Assembly: GCA_964035545.1 (NCBI GenBank)
Contig: OZ037767.1
Location: 30,618,128-30,682,127, forward strand
Reading direction: 5' to 3'
Source: Bugula neritina
Lineage: Eukaryota; Bryozoa; Gymnolaemata; Cheilostomatida; Bugulidae
DNA: 64,000 nt
Shown: positions 47,393 through 62,200 of the stretch, piece by piece
Layout of the letters: each line of letters begins with the position of its first letter
Position numbering within the stretch: position 1 is the first letter of the stretch
Program-made: the position numbers and the translations under genes
Notes under the pieces: model-generated
Database searches by the model: none
What the model saw: the letters and a program-made list of their open reading frames with translations, nothing else
What the model was told of the DNA's origin: nothing

Positions 47393-49142
47393 TTAATATT
47401 CAAGCTTAGAGTTGGGGCTATAGTTATGCTAATTTCTTATTTTTTCTAAACTTTTTACATATAATGAATAACCATTATATTACAACTTTAGGAATGTAAC
47501 TCACTCTAACTGTCTTTAGGTAATTAGAAGTGTCATGTAAAGTGGTAAAGTAATTGCTATAAGCAGGGCTTAGTCAAAGTCACAGCAAGTAAAACTAAAT
47601 GCCATATACCCGGTCTTGTAAATATAACCTAAGTTGATGATTAACTTTCATTTATATTCTATAGTATTTATTTATTTGTCTTGGCAGTGACTTGCAATTG
47701 GTAACTATTCATCATGATCCCAGTGATAGTTTTAGTCAATATTGTAAAACTGAAATTGAATATCCTACACTTAGTCTTTAGTTCACTTGTACCCTTAGTC
47801 TTGGGATTGGTAATTTAAAATATTACTCATGGCTATAATTACTATAACTATGAATACGGTGATGGTGAAGTTTTTGTGATAGTTGTAGTGAGACCAGATA
47901 TTGAAAATTGAAATTCAATTTGAATGAGTGTAGCTTTGACTGTGAGTAACTAAGGACAAGTGTCAGTATAAGTTGCATCAGTATGAGTATTAGTATTATG
48001 AGTATTAGTCTATCTCTTGGTATACACTATAAATATTACTATCATCACAATCAATGCTTCTACCACATACAGTATCGAATATGCAATTATGTTGTTAGTT
48101 TTTGATAAGCAGTTTAATTGCATAAATTGACTCACTGATTTAACTGTTTTATCGGTGTAGATATGTTTAAAATATGTGCCCTGTGATGATAGTCATAGTG
48201 TGTCTTGATGTAAACAGAGATATCATTATCTCAGACTGTATTATTAGACCTAGAAGGAAGTTTAGTATGACATGGTGTTATGTTGGGGCTAGTAAATTAT
48301 AACTGGGAACTGTGAAAGTATGTCTAATTCAACTTCACAGTATTATTGATGCCTGCCCTATCTATAGTTGGTAATGTTTAGTTTTGAAAATTAAGCCAAC
48401 TATTTATATTATTATATTATATAAATTTCTTTTTTTATAATATTGTTGAGCTATGTAGATGAAATTTTTGTCAATGCATGATGATAAGTTTGTGTTCAGT
48501 TGTAGTTTGATGATTGAGATTGTTTGGTTGTGACTAATAGCAGGAAAATTTCAAATATCCTGTTTATAAATAATTACACTTTACACTGCATAATAACACT
48601 GAAGAGTCCATGATTCACTTGATACACTAACTAAACAATAATTTCAATTGTCTATTTGACTCATTCATATAATACATTATTGATTAAAATCAAAAATAAG
48701 AATACTAACCTGCTTTCAACTAGTCAATGTGAAAGCTATTTTCATACGCTATTGATTTTTTTGTATTTCACTTTATTGGTATACAAAAGCTCAATGCTAA
48801 TTTCATGTTACTACAATGGAGGTGAGATATGAAGTATTTGCTATCAGTTTTGGCTTTGCCAGTGGCTTAGGAGTTAGCTGAAAGTGATAGTAGAAATTTT
48901 AGTTCAGTTTCTTCTACTGAACTTTTCATTATACAGGAATCTGTCTTTATAGTATGAATTGTGGCTATACTACCTAGGTCCTAGGAGATATACTAAAAAA
49001 ATCACACTTGAATTTTCTGTTATCACTGGTAACCATAATTTCAACAGCTAAATTGCACTTCCTTCTTTTACTCTTTATAATTGCCATGTAATATATTATA
49101 GTATTCCCATCTTTATCTGTACGTTAAGAGTTGATTATCCAT
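47393..49142. other. 1.75-kb segment present only in unit B
   Basis: Unit A passes directly from TTATTTGATATT to TGATGTGCTGTCC (near 18985), while unit B has about 1.75 kb between these. No inverted ends, target duplication or coding frame were recognised. Insertion in B or deletion in A cannot be decided. Confidence 0.7.
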
Positions 49143-49513
49143 AATGTGCTGTCCGGTATTTCACACGTCAAAAGGAAGCCATTAATAAACAAATAGGTGT
49201 AATGTTTCATGCCCATACAACTTGACTATCTGAGGATTGTATTGCATCATATTGCAAAGCTGTGTGCTGAATCTCAGTTCTGTTCAATGCTGTTAAATCT
49301 AAAAACCAATTTAGTTAGTTGAAGCTAGTCTTGTACCACCAGCATTTTATCTCAGCATTCTAATGCCAAGCATTGTTTCAGTTTGACTTACCATCAACTC
49401 ACTCACTCATCAAGGACGTAAACAAAGGAAGTAGCTAATAATGTATAACTAGTTATTACTTGATAGTTTGTGTTGGGGGGGGAAACTAATCTAGCTTTAC
49501 CAAGCCCATGTAT

Positions 49514-49712
49514 GTGTGTGCTAACTGTGGCTGTGTGTGCTAGCTGTGGATATGTGTGCTAGCTGTGGATGTGTGTGCTAACTGTGGCTGTGTGTGCTAA
49601 CTGTGGATGTGTGTGCTAACTGTGGCTGTGTGTGCTAACTGTGGATGTGTGTGCTAACTGTGGCTGTGTGTGCTAGCTGTGGATGTGGCTGTGTGTGCTA
49701 ACTGTGGTTGTA
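49514..49712. repeat. 19-bp minisatellite, unit B
   Basis: About ten units of TGTGTGTGCTAACTGTGG(C/A)T type; unit A has four to five. Confidence 0.9.
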
Positions 49713-49918
49713 TGTGTACACCAATAGGTAGCAACTCAGCAGAAGTCACTAACTGAGTGGATAATTCTTATTAATACTCTGATGCTACTCTAATTGCTAA
49801 TCATTGATTCACTCTGTAATTAAATGTATCCGAAGTTAGTTTTGAAATTAGCTTGCAGTTACTTAGATACTGGGTGAGATAATCAAGTGCAATAGGTCAA
49901 GATTTCTTCACTGCAGAT

Positions 49919-50110
49919 GTGGGGCTGTAAGAGAGAGGGGGGAGATAGTAAGAGAGAGGGGGGAGATAATAGGAGAGAGAGGATGAGACAGTAAGAGAGA
50001 GAGAGGGGAAGGTAATAAGAGAGAGGGGGAAGATAGTATGAGAGATGAGAGAGAGGGTAGTAGAAGAAAGAGGGTAGTATGAGAGAGATAAGGGAAAGAG
50101 GGGAGGACGA
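49919..50110. repeat. Purine-rich array 5' of DAGL copy B
   Basis: GAGAGAGGGGGAGATAGTA and GAAAGAGGGTAGTATGAGA units ending about 95 bp before the start codon; much shorter than in unit A. Confidence 0.9.
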
Positions 50111-50205
50111 GATACTAAGCACTGTTGATTTGAAAATTAATTCAATTACTTTCTGTAAATAACAACAAGTTGTCTGGTAGGTTTGACTGAGGGGACGCGG
50201 CTGCA

Positions 50206-53200
50206 ATGCCTGGACTAGTTGTCTTCAACCGCAGATGGTCCATAGGCTCTGATGACCTGCCAGTTCCTGCTATGATTCTGGTTTTCCTCAACTCTGTGTG
50301 GTGAGTCACTCTCAACTCAATGTGAATTATTACTTTGCAGTGCAGTAACTTCCTTGCAGTGTAATAATATATGGGAGTGTAGTAATATATTGCAGTGTAG
50401 TAATACATTGCAGTGTAGTAATATATTGCAGTGTAGTAATACATTGCAGTGTAGTAATATATGTAGTAATATCTTGCTTAGCAGGACTAATGTGTACTCA
50501 CTTATAGAATTATACACAGTAAGTCCCTTGGGCGCTCTACCACTTATATTATATTCAGTTAGTTTGTATCAAATCTTCTCTCTACTTTCCATTAGATTTG
50601 CACCTCAATCATCTCACAGATCAATACTTATAGGCCACTCGAGTGCAACTCTTAGAGATGGTTTGCCTCTTCAGACTGTTGTTGTAGCTTTATTAGTGTT
50701 TACACAGATGTAATCACCGGCTTTCCATGTACCGATCTCAGCGAGATCGATCCATGGAAAGATGTCAAAGATCGATCTCAGTCGTTCTGAGCTGGTCGGT
50801 CTGTAGAGCTCGAACTCAGATCGATCTCAGTGAGATCGATCCATGGAAAGACTCCAGATCGATCTGAGAAGTAGAAAAAGACTGTTCGCTAAAATGTTGT
50901 CTGCTGATAAAAATGACAACTTATTGATAATTACTAAGCAAATTACTTAATAATTACGATAGCCACATTTTCAGATGCCAAAACTTTGACTTTCAGTACT
51001 ATGATTAAAAAAACTCAATTATATAAAATTATAGTCCATAGAAATTACAAAAAATTGGAGCATTTAAATTGAATTTAAATGACTAGTAAAACTTACTTTC
51101 ATTAGTTATTTGCTGCGTAATTTCAAGCTTAACAATCTTGTAAGTTTATGAATAATCTGCAAGATAGCTATTAATTTTATTTAAGCTGTTGAGCTAAAAA
51201 ATTAAAAGTGATTATCTTAAATTGGCTATATTACTTTACACTAAAAGCTTTGTTGCGTATTGTTTACAAGCACCATTAATTTTTAGACATCAACAATCTT
51301 GTTTTTTAACCTCAGCAGCTTTAATCATCCAGATTTGTGAACAAATTATACTATTAAAGTACTCTTCACTTAAGAGGAGGCAACTCCGTGAGATCGATCT
51401 GACACTTCTCATGGAAAAACGATCGATCTGAGAGGTATGCTCAGATCGATCTCAGCGAGATCGATCTGAGATCGGTACATGGAAAGCCGGTGAATATTCA
51501 CTCTGACTCTTTCTCTGTAATGCCTGAAGGCTCTCTGAGTCTATCACTGGATTTGTAGCTGCCAGTTTTTCAGTTCCAGTCAATATCTAAAATTTGCGTT
51601 TTTGGTTTTGAAAATTCAAAAATTTGTCTTTTGTAAATTTTTTTTTATCTCTGAAACTTGTGAAATGAGCTCTACATTTTGAATAGAGCAGGTTAGCTGA
51701 TGCTGTGTTCAAGGGAGATAACTACAATAACATGTTGTCAACTCTAATTATTGGTTAGATTTAAAATATCTGCATATCAGCCCACATCTCAGCATGGAAG
51801 ATCTTTTAATAAACAGAACTCATGGGATCAGTTGATACTCATGTGGTGCCAGTCTTGTACATGCTGTTGATTATGCAATACTGGAGCTTATCTGCTGATA
51901 TCACTAGTTTAAATTTTATACTGGATAGATTTTATGCTCTTTCACTCATTTCACCCTCTAATACTTCTGAGAAATATAAATGCTGTTATTAGCTGCGATG
52001 TTATCATTATTGATTCACCTCAAACTGTCCTTCTTAGAGTAAAGAAATCTGTTATGATAATATAGTCTGGCAGAACTAGTAAATACTAATGGCTGTTGAA
52101 ATTTTTTTATTATTTTTATGGCCTAAATTTTATAGAAAAAAACTTTTTAACATGTAAAGCACTTGAAATTGCTTTGCCGTGCATTATGTTCACAATATAT
52201 CTTTATATGCTATATGTGTTAGTATATATGATATAATATACATTGTGTTACTATATATTATTATATGCTCCAGGGTTATAGCCTTAGTCTCCATGGTAAT
52301 AGAAGTACACATGACAGACGGGTGGAGAGGGGATTGCTCCGGGGGTTTCCTATGGTACCCAATCATGACAATAGGTCTACTAGCTCTCCTCACTGTAAAT
52401 GATGTCTTTATAGCCGTTCAGAGTGCTAAGGGCGGAGTTTTTGATAAAAAGGCCCGACACAATATCCCTGTGCTGCTTTATATACGTACAGGTAAGTTTA
52501 TATATATACAGGTGAGTTTAGATATGCGTACAGGTGAGTTTATATACGTACAGGTAAAAAGTAAAAATCTGTTTTCAATTTAAATAGTGTTGAGTTTATC
52601 TAAATAAGCAGAAAATTTAATAATTTTGCACTTATACCGAGAGTCTACTTGTTGTATCTGTAAATTTAATTAGTAATCGTCTCACTTGTAATGAGAAATT
52701 GTATTCCCCTGTAACTCTCTCGTACTGATTGTAGCTTTGCTAGTCGTGGAAACCGTCTGGGCATGCTCAGGGTGTGTGCTGCTTAATTGGAAGCTGAGAA
52801 CAGGTCAGTGCGACAGCTCGGACCTCGTCTACACCCTCCTCTGTGGTGAGTATATATTAGTAGCTCTACTAACTCAGCTGTAGTATATACTAGTACCTCT
52901 ACTAACTCAGCTGTAGTATATACTAGTACCTCTACTAACTCACCTGTAGTATATACTAGTACCTCTACTAACTCAGCTGTAGTATATACTAGTACCTCTA
53001 CTAACTCACCTGTAGTATACACTAGTACCTGTACTAACTCACCTGTAGTATATACTAGTACCTCTACTAACTCACCTGTAGTATATACTAGTACCTCTAC
53101 TAACTCAGCTGTAGTATATACTAGTACCTCTACTAACTCACCTGTAGTATATACTAGTACCTCTACTAACTCAGCTGTAGTATATACTAGTACCTCTACT

Positions 53201-56200
53201 AACTCACCTGTAGTATACACTAGTACCTGTACTGACTCACCTGTAGTATATACTAGTACCTCTACTAACTCACCTGTAGTATATACTAGTACCTCTACTA
53301 ACTCACCTGTAGTATATACTAGTATCTCTACTTGATGCTCAAAAGAATAGGAAAAGCTGATGAACGTTTAAATCGTCCCAAATTGTCCGCACAAAATTGC
53401 CACTTTTTCTTGTCTGTGGCGAGTGCGAAGTCCATCTAATGTGGCGACACGCTAACCATTTGTGCTAACCATTTGCAGTGGTTGTGGGGAGTAACATGGT
53501 GGTGATATTCTTCACTCTACTAACTGTCTACATGTGCTTTGACTCAGCTGGAAGAACTTTCACAAAGTTCCAGAATCTTCAGCAGAACTCAGCTGATAAT
53601 TCTACGAGCAGCGAACCAACCCTGAGGTTCGTAGTCTAACCTTTAACCTCTGTTGTCTAAGTTACCTTTTGTCATCTAAACTTAGTGTGTCTGTCCTTGA
53701 ACTTCTAATATTGCTAATAATAATAGTAATAAATAAATATAGTTTAGAAAGTCCTATATGATTATATTTTATTCAAACTGCAAAATGTTTTATTACATTT
53801 AATTCTATATGAAAGCTATTTAGTTGTTTGTAAACTAATTTATAAAGTTATCCATAGTTTTAAAACTGTAGCTATAAGTTGTTATTGAAATGGAGTTATG
53901 AACTCTTGTGTGGTCTAATTTTTACTCAAAAGACACAAAGTCCGTCCACACTTTAATGTTTCTGTGGAACATACTGCTGTTGCTATAAAGCCAGTCACGG
54001 CATCTTTCTTTCTGTGATGAAAGCCGATCTGTAATTGGCTCTCTGCCCATGGCTTTTCAGTTGCCTTGAAAGACTGCGTATAATTTAATTACAAAATATT
54101 CTTAATACAACTCAAACCTTTAATACATTTAAATATATTTTGAAAATTAAAGTTAATTGTAGGTAGCTTTACCTTTATGTTCTCTGTACACTGATATACC
54201 TTGTTACGTTATGTTGGCCATTGCAGTGTTGAGACTCGACAAGAGATACTGTCTAGGTAAATGCATCTGAAAATTAGCTCTTTTCATCTCCTAGATTCTT
54301 CCTGATTTGTTTCACCCTGAGACCTTCTCAATAGAGGTTTTGAACCCACCCTTCTCAATAGGACTTCTTGTTCCACCCTTCTCAATAGGGGTTTTGAATC
54401 CACCCTTCTCAATAGGGGTTCTGAATCCACTCTTCTTAATAGGGGTTCTAACTCCACCTCTTTTACATAAGGAAGATATAATGTTACTATACTGAATGCT
54501 AGCTTTAACTCTTAATTATATGCATATCACTTCTACTGTACACTCTCTTCATGTAAACCCAGGTAATACCAGTTCCTATCACTTTTCTAATATTCTGAAG
54601 TGGCCACTGCATTCATATTAACACCAACTCTTGCCCACTATGAAATGTATTATTAACGTTTCCATGGTAGCGCCATAGTGGTTTGCTGTGCACACAAAAT
54701 GTTATAATTATGAGTGATTATGTGTTTTTGAGTAGTTGTCTTCTTTATAGCACACTAAATGCGTGTACTCTGTGTGACTGTACACTTCTGCACCCGTAGT
54801 GAATACTACTAATACAATACAATATATTTGCTCCGCTACTAATACAGGACGTATATGGATAATAGTGTACCTGTTGTCAACATGTGAATCTACATTGCAT
54901 TCCTATCTCTTCAAATCTGCAAATTTGAGCTTTTCTGATTCATTTATTTCATGATCACTTGTTATTTTAATACGTTTTTCCACAATATGGCAGCTATTAA
55001 CCTGATAGAAGATTTAGTTCAGAATACAACCTGAGATCTAACAGACATACTAGCTAGTCTATGGGGTGGGGAGGGGTGCCCCCTTATTGCTACCTCTATG
55101 CTATGTTTGCACGAACTACTGTGGAATATTTGGTTACGCAACATATCAGTATTCCACCCACTCTCGTGCTAACTGATTTGCCGTGTTTACAGGAAGTTGA
55201 GAGACTTGCATGAGGAAAAGTGGACTAGCAGAGTGACTGCGGGCTTCTGCTGCGCCTCCCTCAGAAAACCCAGTGATGTTAGTAGACATAATCAGTGTGA
55301 TTTCTATGACATCATAGAATGTTCTAGAAGCAAGTTAACGCTTGTCTTCATGAAAAGAAAGAAGACAATTATCAGTTTTTTGTGAACGAATAATTAATAG
55401 TGAAAACTTTATATACACTTTATATTTTAAACCTCCCAGGTTAAAGAAACTTTACTTCTGCCAAGTTATTCATGTGGCGGCTGTGAGCAAGTGCCCTTTG
55501 ACATCATTAGTATGGCCTATTCATGCTTCCCAGACTTTTGTCAAGAATCTCTGGCTATCCCACTTTAAACTATCAAGACCTTGGGTGTATTATTATACTA
55601 GCCTCTACTGTTAGAGCTGCTATGTCGTGTTTTGTGTATTTAGAAAGCTGTGTTCAACAAGATCGCTATCCTATTGGCCGACTACTTTGATAACCTGGAT
55701 GTAGTTTTATCGGACTTCATTGCCGGAATGTTCCTTCTACGAAAGCAACAGAAGTCAGTGCACGCTGACACTGTGCAGCAGGTATTTGATTATTTGTCTC
55801 GCAGTGTTCTATTGGTTAACTGTAGCTGTAGCATGATACTATTGGTCAACTGTAGCTGTAATGTAATGCTATTGGTCAACTGTTATTGCAGCCGACGAAT
55901 GACATTTACCAGTATCTATCGGGGATGGCCATTTCACCTCGCACTAAATTCTTGACTCTAAAAGACGAGAACATGCAGAGTGAGTTCACCTGCATGTTGC
56001 ACTTTGCCGAATACGCTCTCGCTGCCTACGGTTACCAGGGACAGTACTTTTTCTATCCAGCTAAGGCGTGCTGCCGAATCAATATATGTGGGAGGTATGC
56101 TGCCTATTCTACTACGTAGTAAAATGGAGGAGAATATAGATAGGAGAAGCAGATATTAGCAGTTCAACTAAGTTTACATTCTTCAACACTTAGTGATTTG

Positions 56201-59200
56201 TGATTCATAATTTCTGCACATTTCCCCTGATATTTCAAATTTTAAAACTTTGTTTTCTATGTATGTTGAGATCTTTGGCTCATTTAAGCAGTTTACAATT
56301 ATGCTTGGAATTTTGTTCTGATTATTCAAGTTTATTCATCTGAATTTTAGTGCAACTTCTAATGCATCAACAGACTGAAAGTTGTTAATATCACAATTAC
56401 ATGTAACATTCTTACTGTAAGGTTTTGGAGTTATGCTCTTTTACGAAAGTTGCAGTATACAGAGTTGAATCGCGGTATTATTACTCTGTTGAAAGGTGCA
56501 GGGGCTGTCCTAGCAGACAAGATGAAAGGGTATTAGTTGGTGACAACTGCTGCCAGTGTCAGTATGCTGCCATAACCACCTGCTCACCTCTGTCTTCTGA
56601 AGATGACTTTATTTACGGAAATTATGAGAACAAGGTGAGATGATGTAATCTGTAAGCAATAACTAGACGTGGACGTATGTTTTTGAGGTTTTGGTAGCAA
56701 TTGTTTAAATTCGATAGCAGGCAGTATAAAACTCTAAGAAAGTTATATGATGAGATTTCTTTATCTGAAGCTTATTAACTCTGTAACTTCGGGTTACTCT
56801 GTATTATATATCTCACGTGTGACACCCTGTACTATATATATCTTGCGTGTGACACCCTGTACTGTATATATCTTACGTGTGACACCCTGTACTGTATATA
56901 TCTTACGTGTGACACCCTGTACTGTATATATCTTACGTGTGACACCCTGTATTATATATAACTCACGTGTGACACCCTGTACTATATATATCTTACGTGT
57001 GACACCCTGTACTATATATATCTCACGTGTGACACCCTGTACTGTATATATCTTACGTGTGACACCCTGTACTATATATATCTCACGTGTGACACCCTGT
57101 ACTATATATATCTTACGTGTGACACCCTGTACTGTACATATCTTACGTATGACACCCTGTACTGTATATATCTCACGTGTGACACCCTGTACTATACATA
57201 TCTCACGTGTGACACCCTGTACTATACATATATCTTACTTGTGACACCCTGTACTGTATATATCTTACGTGTGACACCCTGTACTATACATATCTCACGT
57301 GTGACACCCTGTACTGTATATATCTTACGTGTGACACCCTGTACTGTATATATCTTACATGTGACACCCTGTACTATATATATCTTACGTGTGACACCCT
57401 GTACTATACATATCTTACGTGTGACACCCTGTACTATAAATATCTTACGTGTGACACCCTGTACTGTATATATCTTACGTGTGACACCCTGTACTATATA
57501 TAACTTACGTGTGACACCCTCTACTATATATATCTTACATGTGACACCCTGTACTATATATTTTACAGCCGAATTTCCCGAGTTACTTTGTGTGTTTGGA
57601 TCACACATACAAGAAAGTGGTGCTGTGTATTAGAGGGACTCTTTCAATACGAGACGCACTAATAGATCTCCAGGGGGACAGCACAAAGCTAGATGACATC
57701 CACCCCTCGTGGAAGGGGCACAGAGTAAGTTTATCACTTCTGAAAGCTTTTTCTTTCTTTGAATGAAAAATGAATCTTTTCTACTAGAGGCTGATACTTG
57801 GGATGGATTTCAAGTGTTGATGCTGTATTTAAGGTTGTGATGGAGATTGATTTCATTCTTCACTCTTCAACTTCAATGTTACGTGACTTAAGTAGATTAA
57901 TCATTGAGCTCTCCAGTTGATTTGACATTATAGTTTAGATCTCCATGCAGCTAGTAGTTTATATCCCTGCTACTCTCTCTTTACAAACTGGTTGCTGCCT
58001 CATAGAGGATGTTGCTGTCTATGTTTCAGGGAATGGTTGCTGCCGCTGATAACATATTCGCAGAGCTGACAGAGCACCAGGTGCTGGAGTCAGCATTTGA
58101 CAGGTGTCCGGTATGTTGTGCCTAAATAGAAAAAAGTTTATTACTTTTTCTCGAATATAAAGTGACAAAAAGTTTCTGGAGTTATTGTGAGAGTTTCACA
58201 CAAATCTCTTTGATTTTTCTTCAAGAGTTGTTTGCAAGTCTTGGAGTTGTTTGATCTGTGGAGCTGGTTGCTCACTGCAGGTGAAGTTTTGTTCCCCTCT
58301 CTAGTGTTGTATTTCTTTTATATTCAGACCAGCGGCTACAGTCTTCTAGTCACCGGTCACTCTCTCGGAGCTGGCGTCGCGCCCATTATTTCCTTCCGAT
58401 TGCGGGAGAAATACCCTCATTTATACTGCTATGCCTTTTCTCCACCAGGGGGCCTCCTAAGGTGAGTCTATATTTAAAAAATGCAAATGAAAGGATTTCT
58501 AGCATGTCTTAGTAACTCTTTAATTTCTCTTTCACATACTGTATGTACATTGATAAATATTAATTCGTAATAGGAGTTGTATGCTCATTATATAATTTGT
58601 ATTGTACTGCTACATACCAGCACTACGAGTTTTATCTTGTAGCCTCGATGCAATGAATGAAAGTAGAGAGTTTACCACGTCTATTGTCGTAGGTAAAGAT
58701 ATTATTCCTCGACTGGGGCTGCCTCAACTCGAATATTTCCGTTCAGATATACTCTCCCTTTTAGAGAATTCTTCTACGCCTAAGGTATTCCCAATGTATT
58801 CCTTCAGGTATTCCCTAAGGTATTCCCCAATGTATTCCCTATGGTATTCCCCAATGTATTCCCTAAGGTTTTCCCAAGGTATTCCCATGTACCGTAGTGT
58901 CCTCATGCTACACTAGCATTTGTTGCTCTTTTGTGCACTATTTCGTAGTAGTTGTTGGTATCTTTAAAATGAACACATTTTGTACAGTATTGCTATTTAT
59001 TCTCTGCACCGTATTTCTTATTAAAAGTTAGTAGGTTGACTATTGCTTAGCACAGTTCTACTTACTGTCTTGCTATTGTGAACTCACAATAATATAAACT
59101 TTAGCTGTCATACTCCGTTAGGCTCTGTCACACTCTCTCACACTCTGCCATACTCTGTCATACTATGTCATACCTTGTTATACTGTGTGTTATACTCTGT

Positions 59201-62200
59201 CAAATCAAACTTGTAGTGGCGTATATTCACATCGACTCTACCCTTGCTGGGTCGCTGTCTGGAATACCAGAACACCGCTGACCTACCTGTCTCCAGGTCT
59301 CAGAACTACAGTTCATTCTTTACTCGGACTTTGAGCTTTACTCATGAACCCATGTTTATGCCTGGCAGAGTGCTGCATATCGTCAAGAATTACCCTAGAG
59401 GTAAATGCGTGTGAAAATTTTTAGTGTTTTAAATATTTTAACTGCAACGTAGTCTCATTGTGTCTTTGTTGGTCACGTCTATGATTGGGTGCAGCCCTTG
59501 TCAGTTTAAAGAGCTGCATCCAATCATATCCCAGTATAATTACTTGACCAATCAGAATGGATGGCATTACGCAGACCCTTCACTAAACACAAATGATATT
59601 TTATTCAAGTTTTTGCTTGTCTGTTGCTATCATGTAGTTCACTTGAAACACTCATTAAAACTTTGCCGTTCAATCAAGTTAAACACATATAAAGAATTCC
59701 TTGGAACCATAAATCTATTTATTATGTATTTTATTATCGTATTTATGTAGTAATATATCTATTTATTATATATTATTATATTTATGTAGTATTAACTATT
59801 ATATCTCTTTATTATATATTATCTAGATATTATCACATACTTATATCTGTAGAGAAGCCGAAAAGCAGTCCATTATACCAGGCAGTGTGGGCTGACAACA
59901 GCTCCTTTGACACCATTATTGTCTCCCCTAGCATGTTAGAAGATCATCTACCAAATAATGTCCTCGAAGCTATGCAAAAGGTAGGCTTCACCTGCTTCTG
60001 CCTATTAGATTACTATGTTGAGACCCTAAAATTATGTATAAATATAGGAAAGTACGCAAACTATTTATCTATTAAGTTATGTAATAGTAATGATATACTT
60101 GAATGGTGAGTCTCTTTAATGACATGTCAAGGGTTTGTTATATTGCAGCTGTTTTGTCTTACCCTTTCACATTAATAGGTTTTTATAGGGTACATAGTTC
60201 TGTGTTAGGCAGGCTTGCCTGATGTAGGTTTTCTAATGACGTCAAAAGTGTTTAATATTAATATACAATCATCTGACATTGCGTCATAGCTTTGTAGTCT
60301 ATTTTATTTTAAGGTAGGTCAGTTTGGATTATTTTATGATGAGTATAATATAATAACATGTTATTTTATATTATGCCATATTATATTATGTTATGTTGTA
60401 TTATATTAGTTTGATTTTGTCTGCAGGTTGTAGAAAATCACGGACCAAAGAAACCGGAGAAAATGTTATCTGAAGAAGAACGAAGAGCCACTCTACGGTG
60501 TGGAGATGGTGAAGTTATCTCCACGGGCACAGGTCTGTTTCATCTTGTTCGTACCCTCTTCTGCTTTTTTTATTGTTTGCTTTTAAGCTGTTTCAAAAGT
60601 TGAATAGTTGTAAATATTGCAGCTGTTTGTGTAGTTTTAATGCGTGAACAGAATATCAAAGAGAAAGCTGGAAAATAGCCACAATGTGTGTTATTTTATG
60701 CATAATTTTTTTCACCATTAATCCAGCATTTTCAGATAATATTGTGATAATCCTCATTAGCTAAAAGCTAGAGTTTCAGTTTTCAAAGTAGAAGAAAATA
60801 ACAAAATTCTAAAATTGACTTATATGTTTTGATTTCCTGAATCACTTGTCTTGAAAATTCATTTAAAAAAATAAACACGCTGTTATGCTCATACCTTAGT
60901 ATTACTAACTAATGGGGAGGAAACCCCCACTCGAGGCTTGACCTCTGAGCCCAAATTTAGTCATTTTACTGTTATTTTTCCCACTTGTAGCAGCTTTCAG
61001 TATTGTGGCTTTCTGTATGCTATAGAATTGTATTGTATCTTGCTTCTTTTCCGTATAGAGTCTGACAGGCTGATTTAAGGGTAATGTTGTGGTGGCAGCA
61101 AACAACGTCCCCAACTTCCTTTCGTGGGCTTTAGCTCACAAGCTATATTTATGTGCTGGTTTTATCTAACATTTCTAACTCTCATATCTCTATACCAATT
61201 TGCTCATTAACTCATGCTAATATACTGCGTAATATATATGTTATGTAATATGACACATAATATAATATGATCCAATACTTTTTGTTTTATACATAACATT
61301 CCTTTTAATATAACTTCTGTGGTAGTTCAGTGATGTGAGTGCAATTTTCGTCTTTCTAGCTAGTCAGGAATTTTTTATTTGTTATAAATTGTTTTATGAT
61401 TTTTAGATGTGCATATTAAACTCTAAATTATTTTTTCTCTAATATTTTGTTAATTATCTGATATTAGTTGTTCCGTGTGCCAAAGATGGCCAATTTTGAA
61501 CGAAACATTTTGTAATTATTTCTGTTACATATTTATGTTAAACATATTCATTGCTTGATGTTTGAAATATACTGTACATTGTGTTGGATAATACAATAAT
61601 ACCAATTGTAGTACAAGCTCATTGCAAAATAAGATTATCTGCTAAATTTTGCGGGAGTCAACACCCCCCCCCCACCCCCCTCCTGTTTGCCATATTGATG
61701 CAGTGGTGTAGCTTGTATTCTCACCCAATGACCTCTAATCGTATAGCTTGTATTCTCATCCAATGACCTCTAGTCATATAGCTTTTATTCTCACATAATA
61801 ACCTCTAGATCTTAGCTGGGAATACACGTGCCAAACAGAGGCTACAGTTGCTTTCGGCAACTCTATTGAAGAAGATTTCAAGTCCAACTCCCTACAGCTG
61901 TTACTAAATGAAGAGGCGAAACCTCCCACACAGTGGCTGTCTGCACCTTTAGCCTCTGAGGAGGATCTGTTATCAGTACAGCACAGTACGTACAGCATAT
62001 CTTCACAGAAAGGGTGAGAACTCAGTCTTAATTGTTGCTTGTAGAGTAGATAACACTTCCTGTGGGGGTTAATGTGCTCACTCAACTTTGGCGTTTCACT
62101 TTAAAGAGCTGAAACTGAAACATTGTTGGTTCTACTTAAATACGACTTGGAATCATTCTCTCTCAGACATTTTATATCTGAGAAAAAAAAGGATTTTTTT

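Larger units (their letters stand above)
37040..62120. repeat. Tandem duplication unit B
   Basis: Second copy of unit A in the same orientation. Its left edge follows the unit A end within about 20-50 bp, joining DAGL intron 17 to NRDP1 intron 1. Unit-B-specific DNA: Ty3/gypsy element, hairpin-rich TAATAG block, a 1.75-kb segment at 47393-49142 and the MITE at 50715. Beyond the right edge, single-copy DNA carries DAGL exons 18-20. Confidence 0.92.

Noticed and set aside
50523-50713. Candidate DAGL exon in intron 1 ([20 protein letters not shown]...)
   Set aside because: Joining it to exon 1 gives a stop or an odd join, while exon 1 joins the 52274 exon as TGG with perfect family alignment. 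The unit A version diverges at its end.
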